Below are positions 16,701-25,199 of a DNA stretch of 64,000 nucleotides, one piece after another. The DNA is taken from positions 239,192-303,191 of the forward strand of contig DDSZ01000039.1 of the NCBI GenBank assembly GCA_002344205.1. The letters run 5' to 3'. The stretch comes from Opitutaceae bacterium UBA2377. Its GTDB lineage: Bacteria > Verrucomicrobiota > Verrucomicrobiia > Opitutales > Opitutaceae. The number at the start of each line of letters is the position of its first letter. The first letter of the stretch is position 1. The notes under the pieces are model-generated. The model made no database searches. It had not been told where the DNA came from and worked only from the letters and a program-made list of their open reading frames with translations. The position numbers and the translations under genes are program-made.

Positions 16701-19700
16701 ATGTCGCCAACCTTCCGCCATCATATTGATCAACCGGCCCAATGGCGCCCGGCCACGGCGAATTTTGAAATCAGCGGCTGGCTCTACCCGGGACCGGAGG
16801 CAACGTGCTGCGATATCCGGGCGCGGGTGCAGGGCCGGCCCTATCTGGGCATTTACGGATTGGAACGGCCCGACATCCGGCAACTGTTTGCCGAAGACCC
16901 GCGCGCACTGCGCAGCGGTTTCCGGATCAAGGCCCAGATCTGGCCCGGGGCCCCGGAAATTGCCCTCGACTGGCATGATGGCCGGGAGTGGCGTGAGTTT
17001 TTCCAATCCCCGCTGGATGACAGCCTGCTGCCGGAAATCGTCACCAAACCCGATCGCATCCTGCCCACCGCACTGGTCTTCGAAACCCTCCACCACCTCT
17101 ACCGTCATTGGCACCGGGCTTCCTGGCGCGAGTTGTGCCGGGCCGCCGATGCGGTGCTGGCCGAGGTGCTCACCCCCGTCAGCGACACCGCCACGGACGC
17201 AGTCTGCCTCGGCCAGATCGAAAACCCCGGCCGCTGGGTGAATGTCACCTACGAGAAATTTCGCGTCACCGGCTGGGCCATCGGCCTCGGCCGCGAAATC
17301 ACCCGGCTGACCGCCACCACCTGCGTGCACACCGACAACCGGCTGATCTATCCCAAGGATCGCCCCGACGTCGCCACCCACCGTCCCGACCACCCCAACG
17401 CCCTGAAGTCCGGCTACTACGGGTTGGTTGATATCCGGAAAGAAACCCCCAGCCCCGCCAACCTGCTGATCTTTGCGGAACACGCCGATGGCACGCGCAC
17501 CCTCGCCTTCGCCCGCCGCCAGTATCTCAACCGGTTGGATGAGCACGCCGGCGCCGTGCCGGTTTTTCGCCCGTACCTCTTCTACCGCCTGCTCGCCGCG
17601 TTTCTGCGCGGCCTGCCATTCGGCCGCTACCGGTTCGAAAACTGGCCCGCAGCCAAAAAGGAAATCGCCCGCCTGCGCGCGCACCTGTCCGCAACTCTCG
17701 GCCATGGTGAAGCCAACCACATGCCCGAGGCCATTGTCCGCCGCCGCGACCAGGACCCCTACACCCGCTGGTGCTGGCACAACCGCCTCACTCCCCGCCT
17801 CCGCGCCGTGCTGCAACAGGATGCCGCCGCCGCCGTGAAGGCCGGCGGACCGCTCATCAGCGTGGTGGTGCCCGCCTACAACACCCCGGAGAAATACCTG
17901 CACGAGCTCCTCGACTGCCTGCGGCAGCAACTCTACCCGCATTGGGAGCTTTGCATCGCGGACGACGCGTCACCGCAGCCGCATGTGCGTCGCATCCTCG
18001 AGGAAGCCGCCAAGGCCGATCCCCGCATCAAGCCGGTCTTCCGCACCGAAAACGGCCACATCTCCCGTGCCACCAACTCCGCGCTCGATGTCGCCACCGG
18101 TGCATTCGTCGCGCTGCTCGATCACGATGACGTGCTGCCGCACGATTCATTGCTGCACGTCGCCGAGGCCATCCTGCGCCAGCCCACCGCCGGCTACCTT
18201 TACACCGACGAGGACAAGATCGACGACCACGGCCGGCACTTCGACCCGCAGTTCAAGGGCGGCTGGAGCCCGGAGATGGCCATCACACACAACTACACGC
18301 ACCACCTCACCGTCATCCGGCGCGCCATCATCGAAAAAGCGGGACGCCTGCGGCCGGAGTTCAACGGCGCGCAGGACCTCGACCTGTTTCTCCGCTGCTG
18401 GGAGCTCATTGCGCCCCAAGACGTCGTGCACGTGCCCTTCATCGGCTACCACTGGCGCGCCCACGCCGAGAGCACGGCCACCCGCGGCGACCAGAAAGGT
18501 TATCTCTTCGCCGCCGCCCGCCACGGCATCGCCGAAGCCGTGGCCCGCCGCGGCCTGCGGGCCGAACCCATGCTGCCGGCGCTCGCGAAAAACTACGCGC
18601 TCTGCCTGCACCAACTGCAGTGGGATCCCGCCATCCTCCGCGAGAACCCCGTCACCATCGTCATTCCGACGAAAAACCGCGCCGACCTGCTCAAGACCTG
18701 TCTCGACTCGCTCGCCCGGACAACCCCGCGCGAATCCGTAAAAATCGTGGTCGTGGACGACCACTCCGACGACCCCGCGACCCTCGCCTATCTCGACTCG
18801 CTGGCCGCCCGCACCGATCTGCGCATCGAGGTTGTTCGCGCCCCGCGCCACGGCCATCTCTCCGCGGACGAGAGCCTCACGGTGCCCAAAACCGCCGAGA
18901 CCGCGGCCCGCGCCGCCGCCGGCCAGGCCATCACCCCGAACACCGCCGGTTTCAATTATTCCCGCCTCGTCAACCTCGGCACCGCCCGCGCCGATACCCC
19001 GCTGGTGCTCCACCTTAACAATGATGTCGAGGCGCTCGCACCGGGCTGGTTGGAGGACATGGTCGGCTGGCTCAGCGTGCCGGGCGTCGGCGTTGTCGGC
19101 GCCAAGCTCCTTTACCCCGATGGCACGGTCAACCACGCCGGCATTTCCCTGAGCCACGAGGACGGCCTCGCCCATGTGCTCTTCGAGCGCGAACCCGCCG
19201 AAGAGCTCGGCCACCTCTTCCTGCCCCACGTCGCCCGCAACGTCGCCGCCGTCACCGGCGCCTGCCTGCTCACGCGCACCGCCCTTTACCGGCAGCTCGG
19301 CGGCTTTGATGAAGCCAAGCTGCAGGTCGCCTACAATGACGTGGACTACTGCCTGCGCGCGGGCGCCGCGGGCTTCCGCACCGTCATCACCCCGCAGGCC
19401 GTGCTCCGCCACGTCGGCAGCGCATCCCGCGGCCAGATTTATGCCGAGCGCGAGCACCTGGAATATATCGCCCGGCACGGCACGCATCGCGACCCCTACC
19501 TCAGCGAGACGCTACAATTCCCTCCCCGGAACCTGCCGCTCAACCCCTACCACCAGCGCAGCGCGGAAACCCCGCGCCCCTTCCGGGCTTTGCTGCTCAC
19601 GCCCAACCTCAAATTCGAAGGCGCTCCCATCTTTCTCTTCGAACTCGCCCGTTATCTCGCCGCCCAACCCGGCGTCAGCCTCACGGTCGCCACCGCCGCG

Positions 19701-20750
19701 GACGGCCCCCTGCGCGCCCGCTTCGAGGCCGCCGGCATCAAGGTGGAAACCTGGGATGTCTCCACTCTCGCCCAAGCGCCGACCCCCGCGGCCTTCGCCA
19801 CCGCGCTCAAGGCTTTCGCCGCCACGCGCAATTGGGACGACGCCGAGGTCTTTGTTGCCAACACCCTGCTGGCCTTCTGGGGCGTTCATCTGGCCGCACA
19901 CCTCGGCCGCCCCTCGGCGCTCTACATCCATGAAAGCAGCGCGGTGAAACGCTTCTTCCAACCCACGCTTCCCGCCCTGATGCACCCGGTGGCCGAAGAA
20001 GCCCTCCGGCTGGCCACCCGGGTGGTCTTCACCGCCCAATCCACCCGCGCCATCCACGAAGAGCTGAATCTCAACGACAACTTCCGCCTGCTTCCCAGCT
20101 GGGTGGACTTCGCCCGCATCGACGCCTTCGCCGCGGCCCACGATCCCGCAGCGCTTCGTCGCAAACACGGTCTCGACCCCGACGCCGCCATCGTCGTCAA
20201 CATCGGCTCCGTCTGCGAGCGCAAGGGCCAGCACATCTATATCCGCGGCATCGATCGGCTGCGCGGGGAACTGCCCGCCCTCTTCCCCGAAAAAAAAATC
20301 CAGTGGATCATGGTGGGCGCACGCCCCGGGCTATACATGGAAACCCTGCAGGAGGACATCCAGCTCATGGGCCTGCAGGACACCGTGAAGATTTTCCCCG
20401 AGACGCCCGATATTTACGACTTCTACCGCCTGGCCGATCTGCTCGTCTGCACGAGCTTCGAGGAGTCCTTCCCGCGCGTGATTCTCGAGGCCATGGCTTT
20501 CGGCAACCGCATCGTCAGCACCGATGTCAACGGCATCGCCGAGATGCTGACCAATACCGACGAAGCCTGGCTCGTGCCCGCGGGCGACCAGCACAAACTC
20601 GCCGCCGCGCTGAAAGCCGCCCTGACCGATCACTTCAACGGTGACCGGAAGATGCTCTCGATGGCGCGCGCCCGCGCCGCCCGGCATTATCATCACGCCC
20701 GCACGTTGCCCCGCCACTTGCAGGTGATTCGCGAGGCCTGGCTCGGTTGA
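16701..20750 (+). CDS. Tri-functional GT2-GT2-GT4 glycosyltransferase with two N-terminal modules
   Basis: 1349 aa. Two beta-rich modules (about 10-105 and 175-285) show SGWLY...RPDI...SGF and TGWAI...RPDV...SGY. GT2 domain 1 (about 382-633) has VVVPAYNTPE, the DHDD nucleotide/metal motif near 474 and QDLDLFLR. GT2 domain 2 (about 649-916) has VIPTKNRADL, HLNNDVEAL and YNDVDYCLR. The GT4 domain (about 961-1349) has NLKFEGAPIF, IHESSAVKRFF, NIGSVCERKGQH and the E-x7-E donor motif in FEESFPRVILEAM. All three domains keep their motifs, so one polypeptide may add several sugars in sequence in the cytoplasm (inference). No TM helix is visible. A segment of its GT4 DNA is almost identical to the gene at 34007. 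Confidence 0.9.
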   Translation: MSPTFRHHIDQPAQWRPATANFEISGWLYPGPEATCCDIRARVQGRPYLGIYGLERPDIRQLFAEDPRALRSGFRIKAQIWPGAPEIALDWHDGREWREFFQSPLDDSLLPEIVTKPDRILPTALVFETLHHLYRHWHRASWRELCRAADAVLAEVLTPVSDTATDAVCLGQIENPGRWVNVTYEKFRVTGWAIGLGREITRLTATTCVHTDNRLIYPKDRPDVATHRPDHPNALKSGYYGLVDIRKETPSPANLLIFAEHADGTRTLAFARRQYLNRLDEHAGAVPVFRPYLFYRLLAAFLRGLPFGRYRFENWPAAKKEIARLRAHLSATLGHGEANHMPEAIVRRRDQDPYTRWCWHNRLTPRLRAVLQQDAAAAVKAGGPLISVVVPAYNTPEKYLHELLDCLRQQLYPHWELCIADDASPQPHVRRILEEAAKADPRIKPVFRTENGHISRATNSALDVATGAFVALLDHDDVLPHDSLLHVAEAILRQPTAGYLYTDEDKIDDHGRHFDPQFKGGWSPEMAITHNYTHHLTVIRRAIIEKAGRLRPEFNGAQDLDLFLRCWELIAPQDVVHVPFIGYHWRAHAESTATRGDQKGYLFAAARHGIAEAVARRGLRAEPMLPALAKNYALCLHQLQWDPAILRENPVTIVIPTKNRADLLKTCLDSLARTTPRESVKIVVVDDHSDDPATLAYLDSLAARTDLRIEVVRAPRHGHLSADESLTVPKTAETAARAAAGQAITPNTAGFNYSRLVNLGTARADTPLVLHLNNDVEALAPGWLEDMVGWLSVPGVGVVGAKLLYPDGTVNHAGISLSHEDGLAHVLFEREPAEELGHLFLPHVARNVAAVTGACLLTRTALYRQLGGFDEAKLQVAYNDVDYCLRAGAAGFRTVITPQAVLRHVGSASRGQIYAEREHLEYIARHGTHRDPYLSETLQFPPRNLPLNPYHQRSAETPRPFRALLLTPNLKFEGAPIFLFELARYLAAQPGVSLTVATAADGPLRARFEAAGIKVETWDVSTLAQAPTPAAFATALKAFAATRNWDDAEVFVANTLLAFWGVHLAAHLGRPSALYIHESSAVKRFFQPTLPALMHPVAEEALRLATRVVFTAQSTRAIHEELNLNDNFRLLPSWVDFARIDAFAAAHDPAALRRKHGLDPDAAIVVNIGSVCERKGQHIYIRGIDRLRGELPALFPEKKIQWIMVGARPGLYMETLQEDIQLMGLQDTVKIFPETPDIYDFYRLADLLVCTSFEESFPRVILEAMAFGNRIVSTDVNGIAEMLTNTDEAWLVPAGDQHKLAAALKAALTDHFNGDRKMLSMARARAARHYHHARTLPRHLQVIREAWLG
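20121..20234 (+). repeat. GT4 coding segment nearly identical to 35624-35737
   Basis: By hand alignment, 114 bases match the direct copy at 35624-35737 with about 10 differences, including an unbroken 29-base match at its start and a 24-base match at its end (GTCTGCGAGCGCAAGGGCCA onward). Synonymous sites are also conserved, so recent duplication or gene conversion is more likely than selection on protein alone. Confidence 0.7.
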
Positions 20751-20758
20751 GTTCCACC

Positions 20759-22966
20759 ATGGCTCCGCCCGATTGGAAATCAGCCATCGAGATCCATCCG
20801 GCCGGCTGGGTCTGCCCCGCGGAGCCTTTTTGGGTGGCCGGCTGGGCCGCCTCACCGCAGTTGGACCCGATCGATGCGCGCGCATGGCTGGGTTCCACTC
20901 CGTTTCTCGGCCTGTGCGGCCTGCCCCGCCCCGACAAAGAAACCGAGGTGCGAGGGCAGCCCGGGCCGCCCTGGGCCGGTTTTTCCTTTTTGCTGCAACC
21001 CGTGGCCGGCGCGGAGGAAGTGCGCATCGAAATCTGCGACCAACACGGCCGCTGGACGGAAATCTTCCGCCACCCCGTGACCTCTCCCGCCAACGCAGCG
21101 CCCAACGCGGTCCGATGCAAACCTGATGCCCGGTCGCTTCTCCGCCTCCTCCGGGCAAAACACACCCGGCCCGGCGAAGCATGGTCCACCCTGGCCCGGG
21201 AAATCCTCGTCGCCGAGACCGCCGAAAGCTTCGACGTGATGCCCAGCTTCCCGTTTCAAGGCGCGCTTGAGGAGATGGCCGCGCAGACCGCCGTCCAATA
21301 CGACCATCTGCTGGTCACCGGCTGGGTGGCCCATCGCGAGCAACGCATCGTCGCCTTGACCGCGTTGCTCGACACCCGCACTCCGCTGCCCCTGGTGCAT
21401 GGACTCGACCGCGCCGATGCCGGCACGCTTTTCCCCGATCTTATCGACGGCGCGCGCTCCCGCTTCGCCGGCTTGCTCCCAATCCCTCATGCCGCACCCC
21501 AACCCCTGGCTCTGCGAATTTTTGCCACGCTCGAAAACGGGCGGCAGGAACTGGTTTTCCTCAAGCGCTTCCGGCCTGTCCTCGTCAGTGGCCGCGGCAC
21601 CGACCTGCCGCCGTTTTCAGCCAGAAAATTCGTCCGCGCCGCCTGGGCTTTGCACCGCAGCGCCCGCAGCCCGGGCATTCCCAACCAAGACTTTCGCCGC
21701 GAGTTGCCCGCGGCCTGGCAAGCCTATCGCCACGCCGCACCGGTCATGGGTGCCTTGCCGCCGGCGCGCACGGATTCCCCGCCGGCTGCGCCCCGCCCGC
21801 TGTGCGTCACGCTTGTCACCCACAACCTCAACTTCGAGGGAGCGCCGCTGTTTCTCCTCGAATACGCCCGTTATCTCGCCGCCCAGCCCGGCTGGCAGGT
21901 GCGGGTAATATCCCCGCAGGACGGACCGCTGCGCGAGGCTTTCAGCAAGGCCGGTGCCACGGTGGAACTGATTGAAGCCGAGTCCCTGCCGTCTGCCTGC
22001 ACCGACGAGGCCTTCACCGCCACTCTGCGAAAAATCGCCGCCACCCCCGGCTGGAGCAAAACCGACGTCATCGTCGCCAACACCCTGGTGGCCTTTTGGG
22101 CGGTGCATCTGGCGCATCATCTGCGCAAACCGTCGCTTTTTTACGTGCACGAAAGTGTCAACGCCCGGCGTTTCTTTGCCCTGCAGCTCAAGCCCGAGGC
22201 CATCGGAAGGGTTGAACGGGCCTTCGCCCTCGCCACCCGCGTGGTCTTCATCGCCGACGCCGCCCGCCGGGCCCACACCCGGCTGGAGCACAAGGGCAAC
22301 TTCCGCATCCTGCCCGGCTGGATCGATGTCGCCCGTATCCGCAACTACGCCGCACACCACGACCGCGCGGCGCAACGCCGGGAGCTTGGCCTGCCGGCAG
22401 AGGCGGTGGTGTTCGCCCACATCGGCTCGCTGTTGCCGCGCAAAGGCCAGCATGTTTTCCTCGCGGCCATCGCCCGGTTGTTGCCGAAGCTGGCCGGCGG
22501 ACCACCGCCGGTGTTCCTGCTTGTCGGCGCCAAAACCGGCATCGATCCCTACGCCGATGTCCTGCGCAACACCCTCGCCCATCTCACGGGCGCGGACATC
22601 CGCCTCGTCGCCCAGTCCACCGATGCCTACCGTTTTTTCCATGCGGCCGACATCTTCGTTTGCTCCAGCCTCGAAGAAGCCCTGCCCCGCGTGGTGATGG
22701 AGGCCGCCGCCTTTGGCCGGCTCATCGTTTCCACCGATGTGGACGGCATCCCCGAATTGCTGACACCGCGGGATGCCTGGCTGGTGCCACCGGAAAACGC
22801 GGACCGTCTCGCCGATGCCATGGAGGCCGCCTGCATCGCCCGGCGAGAAGGTGATTTCAGCCGCGCCGAGCGGGCCCGCGAAGCCGTCAGCCGCTTCGAT
22901 GCCGCCGTCCTGCTCCCGCGGCACGCGGATCTGATTCGCACCGTGGCGGCGATTACTCCCCATTGA
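20759..22966 (+). CDS. GT4 glycosyltransferase with two N-terminal GW/RPD modules
   Basis: 735 aa. Module 1 (about 10-100) has HPAGW, VAGWAAS, GLPRPDK and AGFSF; module 2 (about 165-270) begins FQGALEE and has VTGWVAH and a late FATLENG strand. The GT-B domain from about 347 shows VTLVTHNLNFEGAP, FYVHESVNARRFF, HIGSLLPRKGQHVFL and the E-x7-E pair in LEEALPRVVMEAAAFG. It should transfer an NDP-sugar onto a glycan lipid in the cytoplasm with retention (GT4 knowledge). ATG 20759 is chosen; an in-frame TTG at 20747 would overlap the preceding stop and could be the coupled start. The next gene begins 7 bases downstream. Confidence 0.88.
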   Translation: MAPPDWKSAIEIHPAGWVCPAEPFWVAGWAASPQLDPIDARAWLGSTPFLGLCGLPRPDKETEVRGQPGPPWAGFSFLLQPVAGAEEVRIEICDQHGRWTEIFRHPVTSPANAAPNAVRCKPDARSLLRLLRAKHTRPGEAWSTLAREILVAETAESFDVMPSFPFQGALEEMAAQTAVQYDHLLVTGWVAHREQRIVALTALLDTRTPLPLVHGLDRADAGTLFPDLIDGARSRFAGLLPIPHAAPQPLALRIFATLENGRQELVFLKRFRPVLVSGRGTDLPPFSARKFVRAAWALHRSARSPGIPNQDFRRELPAAWQAYRHAAPVMGALPPARTDSPPAAPRPLCVTLVTHNLNFEGAPLFLLEYARYLAAQPGWQVRVISPQDGPLREAFSKAGATVELIEAESLPSACTDEAFTATLRKIAATPGWSKTDVIVANTLVAFWAVHLAHHLRKPSLFYVHESVNARRFFALQLKPEAIGRVERAFALATRVVFIADAARRAHTRLEHKGNFRILPGWIDVARIRNYAAHHDRAAQRRELGLPAEAVVFAHIGSLLPRKGQHVFLAAIARLLPKLAGGPPPVFLLVGAKTGIDPYADVLRNTLAHLTGADIRLVAQSTDAYRFFHAADIFVCSSLEEALPRVVMEAAAFGRLIVSTDVDGIPELLTPRDAWLVPPENADRLADAMEAACIARREGDFSRAERAREAVSRFDAAVLLPRHADLIRTVAAITPH

Positions 22967-22973
22967 GATCCCG

Positions 22974-25199
22974 ATGAGCGAAACCGCCCACGCCTGTTCC
23001 CAGATCGAGTCTCCCGCACCCGGCGCCGCCCTGCCGCAGGGCCGGCATACATTGCGCGGCTGGGTGTGGCCGAAAAACGGCGGGCTCTTCACCGACGTGC
23101 GCGCCCGGGTCGGAAAGCGAATTTTTCCCGGGGTGCACGGACTGCCCAGACCGGACCTCGCCGCGCATTTCCATACCGGCCGCCCGGTTGCCCTCGCCGA
23201 GTTTTATGTGGTGGTGACGCTCGAGCCCGGCACGGCGGAGGTTGTATTCGAAGCTTTGGAAATTGAAGGCCGGTGGCACGCTTTTGAAAGTGTCCGTTAC
23301 GAAGTCGCCGCCGCCCGCCCGCCGCTGGATTTTGCGGTGCCCGGCGGTCCTCTCCGCTGGATTGACCACGGCCACGGCCTGCGCCGGCTGCTGCAAGCCG
23401 TGGCGCGACATCCGGAGCAAGCGTTGGCCACGCTGGCCGCCCGGCTCGCCGACGAACTTCCCTGGCCACGCGTGCTGCGAGATGCCCCGGCCCCGCTGTT
23501 GGGTTTTGTGGATGAACCCGCATCGGTGTGTTGCTGCCGGTTCGGACGCATCCCCGCCTTCGGCCATCTTTTTCACCCGCAACTCCGCACCCGACGCATT
23601 CTCGCCACCGTGGACTTGCAGGCATGGCAACCGCTGGAAATCCACCGCCCCTCGCCGGGGCCGGCCGCCCATTACCGTGACCACGCCAACGCCCAAACCT
23701 GCGGTTTCACCGGCTTGGTGGATGTCCCTGCCCAACTGCCCAATCCCGTCAGTCTCCGGATCTACGCCGAGCTGGAAGATGGCAGCATTCATCTGGGCCC
23801 CGTCGTGCGCACGCGCCGGCACACGCAAGAGGACGAAAAATACATCCCGACAACCCGCCCGACGTTGCCGTTCGACGAAGTTCTGAACGCATGGGAAATC
23901 GCCCTGGCCGGCCGTGGCATGACCGTGGCCCGCGACGCGGAGCTGGAGCGTTGCCTTTCCTCGCTGCGGGCGGAGCACGAAACGTCCTCGCGGCCGCGGT
24001 CCGTCCCCATCGCCGCGCCAAAGCCATCGCAACCCGGGCCCACCCGCCCACCGCCCAAGCGCGTGTTGCTCGCTTCCCACGGCCTGAGCCTGCAGGGAGC
24101 GCCGCGCTTTCTCCTTGAACTCGGGCGTGCGTTTGCCGCCGCGGGATCGGACGTCGCTGTCATCAGCGCCGAAGAGGGTCCGCTGCGCGCGGAGTTCGAG
24201 CAATTCGGCGCCCAAGTGCAAATTGTCGATTGCAGCGAGATCATGCACCTCGCCGCCCCTTCGTCTGTCGCCGCCGCCTTCAGCCGTCTCGCCCACGCCG
24301 CAGACTGGACGTCCGCCGATCTCGTGATCGCCAACAGTTTCACGACCTTCTGGGCGGTGCACGCAGCCAAGGCCGCGCAGCGGCCCGTGCTTTTCTACGT
24401 CCACGAAAGCACCACCCCGGCGATCTTCTACGGCACGCGGGTGCCCGGCACGGTCATAGCCCTCGCCGAGCAAGCCTTTGGGCTGGCTGATGCCGTTTCT
24501 TTCACCACGGCCTCCACCCGGAACTGTCATCTCACCTACGGTCGGCCGGAGCGACATCATCTCACCCCGGGTTGGGTGGATATCGCCGGGCTTGATCGCT
24601 GGATGGCCGCACAGGATCGCAGCGCCCTGCGTCAAGCGCTGGGGGTCCAACCCGGCGAACAGCTCGTCTGTAACATCGGCACCATCTCCGACCGCAAGGG
24701 CCAGCATACCTTCGCCCGCGCCGTGGACCTGCTCTGGCGGCGGCATCCGGCCCTGGCCGCCCGCACACGTTTCATCCTGCTGGGCGGACGCGACACCCCC
24801 TTCGATGTGATGTTGCACGAAACGTTGGCCGAACTCCGGCGGGACAACCTGATCGTGCATCCGGAAACCACCGACTACCTGCGCTACTACCTGGCGGCGG
24901 ATATTTTCGCCTGCTCCAGCTACGAGGAGTCTTCCCCGCGGGTCGTGTTCGAGGCGATGGCGCTCGGCACCCCGATCATCGCTTCCGCCGTCCACGGCGT
25001 GCCCGAGATTGTGCGCGACGGCCTGGAGGCTTGCCTGCTGCCGCCGGGAGACACCGTCGCTTGGTGCGAAAACCTTGCCCGTCTGCTCTCCGCCCCCGCC
25101 ATCGGCCGGGATCTCGCCGCCCGCGCCCGCAGCCGCGCAGAAAATACTTTTTCCGCCCCGGCCGTTCTGCCCCGGCACCTCGCCCTGGCTGTTACCTGA
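22974..25199 (+). CDS. GT4 glycosyltransferase with two N-terminal GW/RPD modules
   Basis: 741 aa. Module 1 (about 10-105) has RGWVWP, FTDVRARVG, HGLPRPDLAAHF; module 2 (about 175-280) has FGRIPAFGHLF and YAELEDGSIHLG. The GT-B part begins near 361 with LLASHGLSLQGAPRF and keeps FYVHESTTP, NIGTISDRKGQH and the E-x7-E motif in YEESSPRVVFEAM, followed by HGVPEIV. It resembles the gene at 27433 more than its immediate neighbour at 20759, so the array has at least two subfamilies. It is the third gene of a + strand run (16701-25199) and its stop lies within the 3' end of the convergent membrane gene (8-base overlap). Confidence 0.88.
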   Translation: MSETAHACSQIESPAPGAALPQGRHTLRGWVWPKNGGLFTDVRARVGKRIFPGVHGLPRPDLAAHFHTGRPVALAEFYVVVTLEPGTAEVVFEALEIEGRWHAFESVRYEVAAARPPLDFAVPGGPLRWIDHGHGLRRLLQAVARHPEQALATLAARLADELPWPRVLRDAPAPLLGFVDEPASVCCCRFGRIPAFGHLFHPQLRTRRILATVDLQAWQPLEIHRPSPGPAAHYRDHANAQTCGFTGLVDVPAQLPNPVSLRIYAELEDGSIHLGPVVRTRRHTQEDEKYIPTTRPTLPFDEVLNAWEIALAGRGMTVARDAELERCLSSLRAEHETSSRPRSVPIAAPKPSQPGPTRPPPKRVLLASHGLSLQGAPRFLLELGRAFAAAGSDVAVISAEEGPLRAEFEQFGAQVQIVDCSEIMHLAAPSSVAAAFSRLAHAADWTSADLVIANSFTTFWAVHAAKAAQRPVLFYVHESTTPAIFYGTRVPGTVIALAEQAFGLADAVSFTTASTRNCHLTYGRPERHHLTPGWVDIAGLDRWMAAQDRSALRQALGVQPGEQLVCNIGTISDRKGQHTFARAVDLLWRRHPALAARTRFILLGGRDTPFDVMLHETLAELRRDNLIVHPETTDYLRYYLAADIFACSSYEESSPRVVFEAMALGTPIIASAVHGVPEIVRDGLEACLLPPGDTVAWCENLARLLSAPAIGRDLAARARSRAENTFSAPAVLPRHLALAVT

